64,000 nt of DNA from Desulfosarcina ovata subsp. ovata. GTDB lineage: Bacteria; Desulfobacterota; Desulfobacteria; Desulfobacterales; Desulfosarcinaceae. The translations under genes and the position numbers were made by a program. The notes beneath the pieces are model-generated. The model made no database searches and had not been told where the DNA came from. It saw nothing but the letters and a program-made list of their open reading frames with translations. The stretch lies in assembly GCF_009689005.1 (NCBI RefSeq), contig NZ_AP021879.1, positions 186,001-250,000 of the forward strand. The letters are read 5' to 3'. Numbering within the stretch: position 1 is the first letter of the stretch; every line of letters begins with the position of its first letter. Positions 54,157 to 62,242 of this stretch are shown here, piece by piece.

Positions 54157-55589
54157 CCTGATTATATCGGATTTTGGGGAGGTCTCCGGTACCCACCCAA
54201 AGAAGCCGAAACGTACAAGTTTTGCAACCAGTTGTTGTGATATCTGAATTGGTTTAGCTGTTCCGCCGGACTTTTAAATCCATTGTGCAACTTAACCGTT
54301 CGAGGATTGTATGGTGAAAAATTATTGATGAGCGTCCATCCTCGAATACTCAACTGCGCTGCATCCATCGATCCATGAAAATATTGGGTACTGTACAGGT
54401 GGCGATCCATTCTTTGCATCAACCGGTCAACCATGTTACTGGTTCGGTGTGCTTTAGGATGATCGTAGGCAACACGATAGGCGGCAATGTTTTTCCGTAA
54501 CTTCGTTATGGGATCTATGATAACGGATGGCACAGCATTCTTTTCGCACCATTCGTACAACCTTCTTATTCTTTGGGAAAACGATGCCTTACTTTCAGCG
54601 CGATAACACTCCCATAGCTTTGATGCGGCGTTTTCAAAAATATCTCGGTATTTCTTTTTGGCACGGTCACGAATTTTGATAAACACATGAAGAAAACAGC
54701 AAATGATAACTACTGCCGGGAAGAGGAATTGCCACGCATTTCGGGTGGCTTTCCAGCCGTCCATATTCACGGTTTCCGGTGAATATTCCGGCTTTATACA
54801 CTGGGCCTCTTGTTTGTACACTTGATACGCATCTGTTAACGCTTGTTCTCCGGCGTCTTTGGCAACGGCTGCACCGAGAATACAGCCATCACCAACTGTC
54901 GTGGCCACATACGTTTTTTCACCTAAAATTCGAGTATGCTTTTCATCAGCGGCAAGATGTTCGGGAACATCTTGAGGATTTCGGACAGTTGTTCCGACAA
55001 TGCTGTTTCGCCCGATAGATTGTTCGATTCGATACCAATACATGGGATCTTTTCCGAAAACACGACTTATGGCCCAAAATGGTATGTCGAACTTTCTAAA
55101 AAACATTGCATCTTCGATTTCGTCAACAAATCCAACGAGGTATGGCAGTACAAATGAAGGACGAATGGTGTAAGCAACACCGGATATTTTAATTCGACGG
55201 ATCCATATGGATTGTTTTTTTGAGTAATAAAGATCCTTCATCCGATATCCATTTTCGATTTCAGCCGGGAATAATTCCGGAAACAGTTCGATCCTTTTGT
55301 TTACGGAAGTTCTGAAATCAACCGGGTTGAGTATGTTGCATTCATAATTGCCTTGAGAAAAGGGCAAACATATGATTCTGTTGTTTCGGTTAGCGGATCT
55401 TGTATCTGCTATTCCCATATAGTTAGAGACCTCCTTTGGCGGGATGTGTCTCTAACTATATAAAATTATTAGTAAAAAGTCTAGACTCAAATCTTCAATA
55501 ATATCAACATGTTGTGTTTTTGTCGGGGGATAGGCCACTGTATGTTCGGCTTATTGGAATCAAACTCCCCAAAATCCGTTATAATCAGG
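54157..55589 (-). mobile_element. DDE-type insertion sequence, family unassigned
   Basis: 1433 bases. Ends are 24-base inverted repeats with one mismatch, starting CCTGATTATA and reaching GGATTTTGGGGA. AAATTT flanks both sides (54151-54156 and 55590-55595), a 6-base target duplication. It splits the Dcm-like gene after codon 22. Confidence 0.88.
54162..55418 (-). CDS. Transposase of unassigned DDE family
   Basis: 418 residues. A zinc-less N-terminal region (SIWIRRIKISGVAYTIRPSF) precedes a probable DDE core: LAADEKHTRILG, VNMDGWKATRNAWQ, and a late HRTSNMVDRLMQRMDRHLYS. It resembles IS256/MULE-like arrangements, but I cannot name the family. Its stop lies almost in the terminal repeat. Confidence 0.7.
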   Translation of the reverse strand: MGIADTRSANRNNRIICLPFSQGNYECNILNPVDFRTSVNKRIELFPELFPAEIENGYRMKDLYYSKKQSIWIRRIKISGVAYTIRPSFVLPYLVGFVDEIEDAMFFRKFDIPFWAISRVFGKDPMYWYRIEQSIGRNSIVGTTVRNPQDVPEHLAADEKHTRILGEKTYVATTVGDGCILGAAVAKDAGEQALTDAYQVYKQEAQCIKPEYSPETVNMDGWKATRNAWQFLFPAVVIICCFLHVFIKIRDRAKKKYRDIFENAASKLWECYRAESKASFSQRIRRLYEWCEKNAVPSVIIDPITKLRKNIAAYRVAYDHPKAHRTSNMVDRLMQRMDRHLYSTQYFHGSMDAAQLSIRGWTLINNFSPYNPRTVKLHNGFKSPAEQLNQFRYHNNWLQNLYVSASLGGYRRPPQNPI

Positions 55590-55887
55590 AAATTTCATAT
55601 ATTCTGGACGTAGATGTAAGAACAGTCCGTCGATGGGAAGTTCGTGAATATAGTCCTCCACCCTATCTTGCTGATGCAATCCGGCAACGTCTTCTCCCAT
55701 TTTTAAATAATGAGTCACAAAATAATTCATTGTTCCGGTTTGTTGATCTGTTTTCCGGTATTGGAGGAATGCGTATTGGCTTTGAGGAACACGGCGGGCG
55801 ATGCGTATTTTCAAGTGAATGGAATAATTTTGCCCAAAAGACTTATCTTGAGAACTTTCCAAATTCCGCAACTCATTCTGAGGATAG

Positions 55888-56918
55888 GGGGTCGCACCAA
55901 ATTAACCAATTGACATAAAAGAATAAAAGATGAAAAAATAGCCTCTGAAAGCACCTTAGGCGGCCACTTTTAGGGCCAAAAAACCTATTCTAAGCAAATA
56001 TAAACGATGGCACGCGCTTACAGACACTTTATTCCTGGATATAATTGGCACATCACCCACCGATGCCACAAAAGAGATTTTCTTTTAAAATTCGCCAAAG
56101 ATCGAACACGTTGGATGGAACTCCTCTTCGAAGCAAAAATGAAGTTCAGTCTATCAATCCTCAATTTTATTATCACATCCAATCATATTCATCTCATTCT
56201 ATCATCAAGTGAGAACCCTCAGGCCATCCCCGGAGCCATGCAGTTGATAGCTGGCAGAACGGCACAGGAATATAATCGACGCAAAAAACGAAAAGGTGCC
56301 TTTTGGCAAGACCGCTATCATGCAACTGCCATCGAATCCGGCAAACATTTATGGCGATGCCTGGTATATGTCGACCTGAACATGGTTCGGGCAGGTGTCG
56401 TGAACCACCCGTCAGAATGGAAATGGAGTGGATATCATGAAATCCAACACCCGAAGGACCGATATCGCTTAATCGATCACCGTGCGCTAAAAAGATTGCT
56501 TAATGTGGACTCGCATGAAAGATTAGCCACAGCCCATTTAGATTGGATCTCAAGCCAGCTGATAGAAAAACCGCAGCGACAAAAACATTTCGTAGAAAGT
56601 ATTGCTGTAGGTGGAGAACCATTCATTAAAAAGCTACAGACAGCTTTGGGAATCAAATCAATAGGTAAAAAGAAACGCCGATTACGAAGCGATGAATATC
56701 ATCTACGAGAAACCATAGAGAAATACGGGAACGAGGATCGCATCCCTCAGCATAAAGACGAATTGAAAGAGCCTTGGGACAATACCATCCCCTTGGTTCT
56801 TTAGGTCATGATATTAAAATGATGTTTTTGCGGCTCAAACATGCCATCTAAGCTACAATAATGGGTGTAGAAAATGTCTTTTTCCACTTAATTACAATGG
56901 TTTAATTTGGTGCGACCC
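55888..56918 (+). mobile_element. RAYT (Y1/IS200-like) element
   Basis: Ends are inverted copies of GGTCGCACCAAATTA (left, at about 55889) and TAATTTGGTGCGACC (right, ending near 56918). It has destroyed both the Dcm-like gene and the left half of attC16. No target duplication is seen, as expected for Y1 transposition. Confidence 0.72.
56007..56804 (+). CDS. REP-associated tyrosine transposase (RAYT)
   Basis: 265 residues: GYNWHITHRCHKRDFLL at the N-terminus, HUH motif SNHIHLIL, and GAFWQDRYHATAIESGKHLW, then YVDLNMVRAGVV, the Y1_Tnp/RAYT signature. It has a longer C-terminal tail than most RAYTs. It nicks single-stranded DNA hairpins; its REP targets may be the terminal repeats here or palindromes elsewhere. 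Confidence 0.9.
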   Translation: MARAYRHFIPGYNWHITHRCHKRDFLLKFAKDRTRWMELLFEAKMKFSLSILNFIITSNHIHLILSSSENPQAIPGAMQLIAGRTAQEYNRRKKRKGAFWQDRYHATAIESGKHLWRCLVYVDLNMVRAGVVNHPSEWKWSGYHEIQHPKDRYRLIDHRALKRLLNVDSHERLATAHLDWISSQLIEKPQRQKHFVESIAVGGEPFIKKLQTALGIKSIGKKKRRLRSDEYHLRETIEKYGNEDRIPQHKDELKEPWDNTIPLVL

Positions 56919-56964
56919 GGAAACCCCTGGTGCGACCCGGAAACCCCTGACCCGGAAACCCCTG
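56909..56964 (+). repeat. Tandem repeat at the right RAYT end
   Basis: The 20-base unit GGTGCGACCCGGAAACCCCT occurs twice in tandem, followed by a partial GACCCGGAAACCCCTG. The first part of the unit overlaps the element end. Confidence 0.85.
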
Positions 56965-56989
56965 CTTGAAACTACGAGGATTTTTGGAT

Positions 56990-57032
56990 CTTCGGCTGTG
57001 CCTTTTCCCGGCCCCTTAGCATGGCGTTATAC
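56990..57032 (+). other. attC site 16, right half only
   Basis: L' and R' parts remain (TTTTCCCGGCCCCTTAGCATG, then GTTATAC at 57026-57032). The expected R'' GCTCTAAC is absent, lost with the RAYT insertion. Confidence 0.6.
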
Positions 57033-57043
57033 AGGCAAAAGTA

Positions 57044-57403
57044 ATGAACAATTCATCACTTTATGATAAGAAAAGCATTGATGAAGTCGCAAAAATTTTA
57101 AATCTTTCTAAGCGGCTATGTAATGGTATACGAAAACATTTTGGTGAGTCCTTATCGCTATATGATTTGTCGCAAATAACATGGAGAGACTTTTACCCTT
57201 GCAAAGGTCTTGGAATTAAAAGCTGGCGCGAATTTAGCGACGCAATATCAATTATTGACATTCCAAAAAAGGCTGTAAAAATTCTCGATAAACCAAGTTC
57301 AAACAAAATAATTATCGAAATTGATATCTCGAAATCCTTTTCAAAAGTTATTAAAGAACTATCTGATATAATGAAAGCTTCTGTATATCGGGATAGGGAG
57401 TAG
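57044..57403 (+). CDS. Small protein with alpha-CTD-like helix-hairpin-helix (cassette 17)
   Basis: 119 residues as it stands. LNLSKRLCNGIRKHFGESLS then YDLSQITWRDFYPCKGLGIK resembles the RNA polymerase alpha C-terminal domain. The original product ended at the TAA of its attC R'' box (GTATAAC). Intron A2, inserted between GTAT and AAC, replaces this with YRDRE. Role unknown; DNA or sigma-factor contact is conceivable. Confidence 0.6.
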   Translation: MNNSSLYDKKSIDEVAKILNLSKRLCNGIRKHFGESLSLYDLSQITWRDFYPCKGLGIKSWREFSDAISIIDIPKKAVKILDKPSSNKIIIEIDISKSFSKVIKELSDIMKASVYRDRE

Positions 57404-59464
57404 CCTCGCGGCCACCCCCTCCCACACCACCCGGCATACGGATCGCGTACCAAGGCGGTTCGGCTGATCAGGAAGGTTATTGAGCAGGCAGGAATAGTCC
57501 TCGTTCGAAGAAGTAACGGTTTGGTAGAGCAAATATCACCCACTTGACCTTGCTCATGCGCCAGTACTTTTTGCGGGCGTTACCGCAAAGCATGGCGTCC
57601 TTATGCGCAATGCCAAGCTTTTTGAGGTTTCGGACCTTGGTCCTGGGGTTTTTCCATTGTTTCCAGACAACGCACCGCAGCCGGCGGATGATCCAGCCAT
57701 TGAGTGACTTGAACAGGTGCCTGGCTTCTGTCAGGCGATAATAGTTCCACCAGCCAATCAGGTACTGATTCAGATCTTTGATAATCTGGCTCAGACTTCT
57801 CCCTTGATTACGGTTCGTCAGTTCCCGGACTCGCTCCTTGAAACGTGAAATTGTTTTCCGGTGGATCCGGATCTTGGTCTGTCCACACATACTGATAAAG
57901 GTAAATCCCAGGAATTTGCGGAGCCATGGTCGGCTCACTGCGCTTTTCTCCTCGTTCACCTTGAGCTTGAGCTTCGCGGTGATGAACTTCGTGATGCTCT
58001 TGTTCACACGCTCGGCGGCTTTCCGGCTTTTGCAGTAGATCCTGAAGTCGTCAGCATACCTGACGAATTGGTGACCCCGCTTCTCCAATTCCTTATCCAG
58101 TTCATCGAGTACGATGTTGGAGAGCAACGGCGACAGAGGACCACCCTGGGGCGTTCCTTCTATGCTGGGACTGACAAGCCCCCCGATCATCGTTCCGGCC
58201 GTAAGGTACCGGCGGATCAATTTCAAGACCCGTTTGTCCCGGACCCTGGTGGCCAGCCGGCTTAAAAGCCGGTCGTGGTTAACTCGGTCAAAAAACTTGG
58301 ACAAATCCATGTCAACCACGTGGGTGTACCCGTCCAGCAGATAGCCTTTGGCTTGTAGGACAGCGTCATGGGCTGATCGTCCTGGTCTGAATCCGTAGCT
58401 GTACTCAGAAAAGGTCGGGTCCCAGATCTGCTCCAATACCTGAGCTATCGTCTGTTGGATAAGGCGGTCCAATACCGTGGGGATACCAAGCAGGCGGACA
58501 CCGCCATCCGGTTTGTCGATCTCCTTCCTTCTGACCGGTAAGGGACGATAATCCCCATTTAGCAGGTCCTGCTTGATCTTCGGCCAGTGCCTTTTCAGGT
58601 ACCCTTTCAAGTGGTTGGTTTTCATGCCGTCCACACCCGGGGCGCCTTTATTGGCAACGACCTGGTTCATTGCTCTGAGCACATTACGTCGTTCGAGAAT
58701 CAACTCCAACAACTGCTCTCTGCCTCCCAGACTTTCGGCAAGCCGCGACGCTACAAACATTTCCATCTGCTGTGGCTTTATGTTCATAAGTACACGTCTC
58801 CTAATGGTCATTTTCATTTACCCGTACCATTCGGGCCGGGCACCGTTCGGGCCTTTCACCGGGGTGAGCCTCCTGTTACGCTTGACCCGCGGGTAGCTCG
58901 CGCATCTCGTTTCCTCCGGTTACATTATGCCCTCTGCTGACTCCCGCTGCACGGTGGGCGCACCTTGCGGTTTGCTCACTCGGATCATCTGCCGCCGCCG
59001 GATCCTTTGGTTTCGTGTCCCTCTCCATAGCGGAGTTTGGCTCATCGCCGGTCAGGAGCCGGTCTTCCGACGATGCCGGGGGTTTTGGTGGCCGGAATCC
59101 CCCCTACCGGCAATTTCACACGACAAGTCCCGAGATGCAGCGGGCCTCCCGGGGTAAACACACATCTTTCGGTACGTAAGCGCCGAGTATACGAGCACTG
59201 CCTGAGATGGATAGAGGACTTAACCTTGTGTTGCAGGCTGGTCCCACAGATGCGCGCCTGACTCGATTTCTGTTCGTCACCCCGTACCTTCGCGACGGCC
59301 CTGCCGCAGCAGGGCGGCTTCCTCCCCAGGCACCGTTGCCGGATACCCAGTTGCCATGTCGCTACACCCTTCGCCTCCATCGGGCTGGGTCTAAGACTTG
59401 CCAAGCGATCCAACCGACTGATATGCTTGGCTCACTTTTAAGATGTGTGCCGTGCCCGGCACAC
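57387..59464 (-). mobile_element. Group IIC intron, type A, copy 2
   Basis: 2078 bases, minus strand, 5' end GTGTGCCGGG at 59464 and 3' end CTATCCCGAT at 57387. Same length and, by reading, the same sequence as copy 1. Exon joining gives GTAT+AAC, the R'' box complementary to the cassette start GTTATAC at 57026. Confidence 0.93.
57477..58787 (-). CDS. Group II intron reverse transcriptase/maturase (type A, copy 2)
   Basis: Protein identical to the one at 33982-35292, residue for residue in the translation, with the same start choice (AGGAG before ATG 58787) and an intact YADD site. An intact pair of identical copies points to recent retrotransposition. Either could serve the truncated type B introns in trans, though their ribozymes differ. 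Confidence 0.93.
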   Translation of the reverse strand: MNIKPQQMEMFVASRLAESLGGREQLLELILERRNVLRAMNQVVANKGAPGVDGMKTNHLKGYLKRHWPKIKQDLLNGDYRPLPVRRKEIDKPDGGVRLLGIPTVLDRLIQQTIAQVLEQIWDPTFSEYSYGFRPGRSAHDAVLQAKGYLLDGYTHVVDMDLSKFFDRVNHDRLLSRLATRVRDKRVLKLIRRYLTAGTMIGGLVSPSIEGTPQGGPLSPLLSNIVLDELDKELEKRGHQFVRYADDFRIYCKSRKAAERVNKSITKFITAKLKLKVNEEKSAVSRPWLRKFLGFTFISMCGQTKIRIHRKTISRFKERVRELTNRNQGRSLSQIIKDLNQYLIGWWNYYRLTEARHLFKSLNGWIIRRLRCVVWKQWKNPRTKVRNLKKLGIAHKDAMLCGNARKKYWRMSKVKWVIFALPNRYFFERGLFLPAQ

Positions 59465-59591
59465 AACCTAACAGTTGAGCGGGACCGGGAGAAGCCGTGC
59501 ATTTTTTAACGTATGTCGGTAATTGACATCCAGTAAATATAATGAAGGCCTCAAGTTTTAATCTCCCGGCCCCTCACTTTCACGTTGGCAG
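59465..59591 (+). other. attC site 17, split by intron A2
   Basis: R'' GTAT (57383-57386) plus AAC (59465-59467). L arms GTTGAGCGGGACCGGGAGA / TCTCCCGGCCCCTCA. R' GTTGGCAG (59584-59591). Confidence 0.87.
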
Positions 59592-59605
59592 AGAAGAAAT
59601 TTCAT

Positions 59606-60088
59606 ATGGTAAAACAAAATGTAAAAGATATTCTCAAAGAAATGACCGAGAGTGATGACATTACTAAACCATGGCCAAAATTGGATTTGCTATTTTCCTT
59701 AGGATTTCCAGAAACTTTAAGAAATAATATTTGTCAATGGCACTGGCATAATCAAGAAGCTGCAACATTGGATGAAGTTTTCGAATTTGTTATTTCAAGT
59801 GAAAAAGATCCAAGGCCTGGATATCTAATCGCAAAAATGCTTGATTTCCGAAATGTTGGTATTAAGACTTATCTCAAACTTGTAAATACTCTTTCAGAAA
59901 TCAACTTTGGACCACGGTGCAACCTCGTTTGGGAAAATAAATATACGACTTTCTTAAACTCCCATAGGGTCAGAGGCATAAAATTCAATTGGTCAAAACC
60001 AATCACTGAAGAAGGCAAGCTACTGGCAAAATTTAGAAATGGCACTCCATACATACAGAGGCGTCGTAAAAATACTGCCAACCAGTAG
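59606..60088 (+). CDS. Hypothetical cassette protein (cassette 18)
   Basis: 160 residues from ATG 59606 (a TTG at 59585 lies in the attC crossover and is unlikely). Mostly helical, with GYLIAKMLDFRNVGIKTYLK reminiscent of a helix-hairpin-helix, and a basic C-terminus. The last codons overlap the R'' box of attC18. Not recognised. Confidence 0.6.
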   Translation: MVKQNVKDILKEMTESDDITKPWPKLDLLFSLGFPETLRNNICQWHWHNQEAATLDEVFEFVISSEKDPRPGYLIAKMLDFRNVGIKTYLKLVNTLSEINFGPRCNLVWENKYTTFLNSHRVRGIKFNWSKPITEEGKLLAKFRNGTPYIQRRRKNTANQ

Positions 60089-60202
60089 CTTAAGCGGACC
60101 GGGAAAAGCGGTGGCATTTTGACTATTGTAGTCTGTTGAAAGCCCTAATTATTTTGAACAGTTGGCGGTTTTTATTCCCGGCCCGCTTAGCTCGGGTTGT
60201 GC
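60075..60202 (+). other. attC site 18 (last seen)
   Basis: R'' CTGCCAAC (60075-60082) mirrors GTTGGCAG. Arms TTAAGCGGACCGGGA / TCCCGGCCCGCTTAG. R' GTTGTGC (60196-60202). No matching GCACAAC box appears to the right, so the array ends here or continues outside the window. 60203-60436 holds no gene. Confidence 0.87.
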
Positions 60203-60436
60203 TTCAAAACGGAGACGGAGAATCTTTAATAATATATAAAAGTTACTGTGAGTGTTTCCGGGCAGACACAATATCTGGTGGCCGGATAATGTTAGAAAAA
60301 ATGTTTAATCATACCATGATTGACCGCTTTTTCTTCTCGGAAGCTTTTGTATTTTAAAATCACATTTTGCGATTTTAAATAATATTCTCGACTTGAATGT
60401 TTAATATATTTCTTCATAAGATAAGGAATCTTTCAC

Positions 60437-62242
60437 ATGATTTCAATAACATCCGCTTCTAAAATGAAGTTTGTTTTTTTTGTATGTTCATTTATTATTT
60501 CAATTTTTAATATAGGCTGGGCGGGAAATGGACCTGATTTTAATAGGGTACTACTATCAGCTGAGAATGGTGATCTTGAATCGCAATATCTCTTAGGAGA
60601 ACTCTATCAGTACGGAGAAGAGGTCAAACGAATCAAATCGATTCATTATGACGGTAAACCGGTCCAGGAAAATTTTAAAGAAGCCGCCAGGTGGTACCTG
60701 AAAGCGGCAAATCAAGGCCATATATATGCGCCTTTTCATTTAGGGTGTTTATATGAGTCCGGTAAAGGTGTTCAGCAAAGTAATATAGAAGCGATCAAGT
60801 GGTATCAAAAAGCCGCAAACCATGGCCATAAACCTTCTCAAGACAGAATGAAATGGGTGATGAGATTAGAAAGAGGGACGCTTATTAGAACGCTCCAGAG
60901 CACTATAAATAAAACAATTACAACATTAGATTTAGATGTCAATACAACAAGTTTTGTCGAAATAGGTGAGGACAAAAGAGCATCAATTCGTTCGATTTTA
61001 AGCGGCTTGTTTGATTTTCATGAATTTTCAAGGTGCGCGCTGGGTAACAGGTACTGGAATCAGTTTACGTCTGAACAACAGCAATCATTTTTAATTCTTC
61101 ACCAAAAGCTTTTAGAAAATGGATTCATTAAATTTATGATAGGCTATCTTAGCGACGAAAATAACAATGGAGAAGAAGTAGCCTTTAAAATGGAAAAGGG
61201 AATCCAACGCAACAGCAATCATTTTTTCAGTTTGAAATATAAAGGTGACCAGAAGGCATATAAAAACGATGAGAATCGACCTTTTATGTTTGCAACTTTA
61301 GAACAGTCCGGTAGTAATTTTTTTACCTTTGATTTTTTTGTCAAAGATGGCGTATGGAAGGCTTATGACTATCACGTTTCGGGGATAAGCATAGCGAATC
61401 ATCAACAATCGGACTTTAGAGATATTCTTGTAAAAGATTCACCTGAAAGGCTGCTGGGGAAATTGCAAAAGGAGATAAACAAGCAAAATTATGAAGCACA
61501 TCTTAAGAAAACATCCGTGACCAAAACCCCAAAAAAAGTGCCTCTACTGAAGCCTGACAGCTTTGACGCCCGGGAGTTAAATTATGAAACAGAGTTGACT
61601 GCTCTCTTTTTAGGAGATTTTAACAATGCGCGCCTCAAACCGGACAGCGTGATTGTCAGTGCGATATACAAAAATTATCTCGAAGCTTATGGAAAGCACT
61701 GCGATGCCTGTCTGCCAGGTAATAAAGTACCCATTACCGTCTCTAAATGCGCTAAGGAAAGAATCACCAGGGACATTTGGGGCAATGAGAGCTCTTCATG
61801 TATTGAGTGGGTGGAGGTGCCGACCGGTTTATTTGCGGATCCGCGCCTCTATAACTCCAGCAACCGTTTGTCCTACGATGCAGGGATCGGAATGGCATTC
61901 AAGGGTATAGGCAGCGATGCGTTTTCCGTGCGCGGTGACATTGACGATGCTGTATCACTGGGTAATGATATGGACCAGCTCGTTCGTCAGAATGGATGTC
62001 AAAGTGCAGCTTTGAAGCGCTTTGAGCGGAACCTGTACCGGTTCGTGGAAAAGCAACCGCCCCTGCGGCTGCCAGGTAAGGAAACCCTGGCCTCAATACA
62101 TGAAAAGGTAAAAATAAACTTAGATTCGGACCACCAGCCCTTTCAAGGTAGTACTTTTACTTTTTTCTCTCCGCAAGAATTCTTGCGGTTGAGACATGTG
62201 GTTTATTTTTCATTGCAATTCGCTTTGGCCGTGGTTTTTTAG
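60437..62242 (+). CDS. Exported Sel1-repeat / MlaC-like protein, C-terminus cut by IS
   Basis: 601 codons remain. N-terminal signal peptide (KMKFVFFVCSFIISIFNIGWA). Sel1 repeats at about 35-140 (AARWYLKAANQGHIYAPFHL, IKWYQKAANHGHKPSQ). A Ttg2D/MlaC-like phospholipid-binding region lies at about 170-335 (ILSGLFDFHEFSRCALGNRY, FFVKDGVWKAYDYHVSGISI), followed by an unassigned Cys-containing domain. From about residue 566 the sequence belongs to the IS end. Probably periplasmic. The combination of Sel1 repeats and an MlaC-like domain is unusual. Confidence 0.7.
   Translation: MISITSASKMKFVFFVCSFIISIFNIGWAGNGPDFNRVLLSAENGDLESQYLLGELYQYGEEVKRIKSIHYDGKPVQENFKEAARWYLKAANQGHIYAPFHLGCLYESGKGVQQSNIEAIKWYQKAANHGHKPSQDRMKWVMRLERGTLIRTLQSTINKTITTLDLDVNTTSFVEIGEDKRASIRSILSGLFDFHEFSRCALGNRYWNQFTSEQQQSFLILHQKLLENGFIKFMIGYLSDENNNGEEVAFKMEKGIQRNSNHFFSLKYKGDQKAYKNDENRPFMFATLEQSGSNFFTFDFFVKDGVWKAYDYHVSGISIANHQQSDFRDILVKDSPERLLGKLQKEINKQNYEAHLKKTSVTKTPKKVPLLKPDSFDARELNYETELTALFLGDFNNARLKPDSVIVSAIYKNYLEAYGKHCDACLPGNKVPITVSKCAKERITRDIWGNESSSCIEWVEVPTGLFADPRLYNSSNRLSYDAGIGMAFKGIGSDAFSVRGDIDDAVSLGNDMDQLVRQNGCQSAALKRFERNLYRFVEKQPPLRLPGKETLASIHEKVKINLDSDHQPFQGSTFTFFSPQEFLRLRHVVYFSLQFALAVVF

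Larger units (their letters stand above)
54090..55918 (+). pseudogene. Dcm-like cytosine-5 DNA methyltransferase remnant (cassette 16)
   Basis: 54090-54156 encodes MYKENALDLIKEARTRYTQK. The frame resumes after the DDE element at 55596 as SYILDVDVRTVRRWEVRE, then LFRFVDLFSGIGGMRIGFEE, the AdoMet motif I of C5 methyltransferases, and KTYLENFPN. Removing the element and one copy of its target duplication rejoins the codons in frame (GAA ATT TCA). The gene is then cut at about 55887 by the RAYT element, so the catalytic Pro-Cys and target-recognition parts are gone. Partner endonuclease not seen. Confidence 0.85.

Noticed and set aside
60203..60436. A nineteenth attC around the GCAGACACAATATCTGG segment
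   Set aside because: A GTT follows, but no R'' box complementary to the cassette start GTTGTGC is present and the arms do not pair well.
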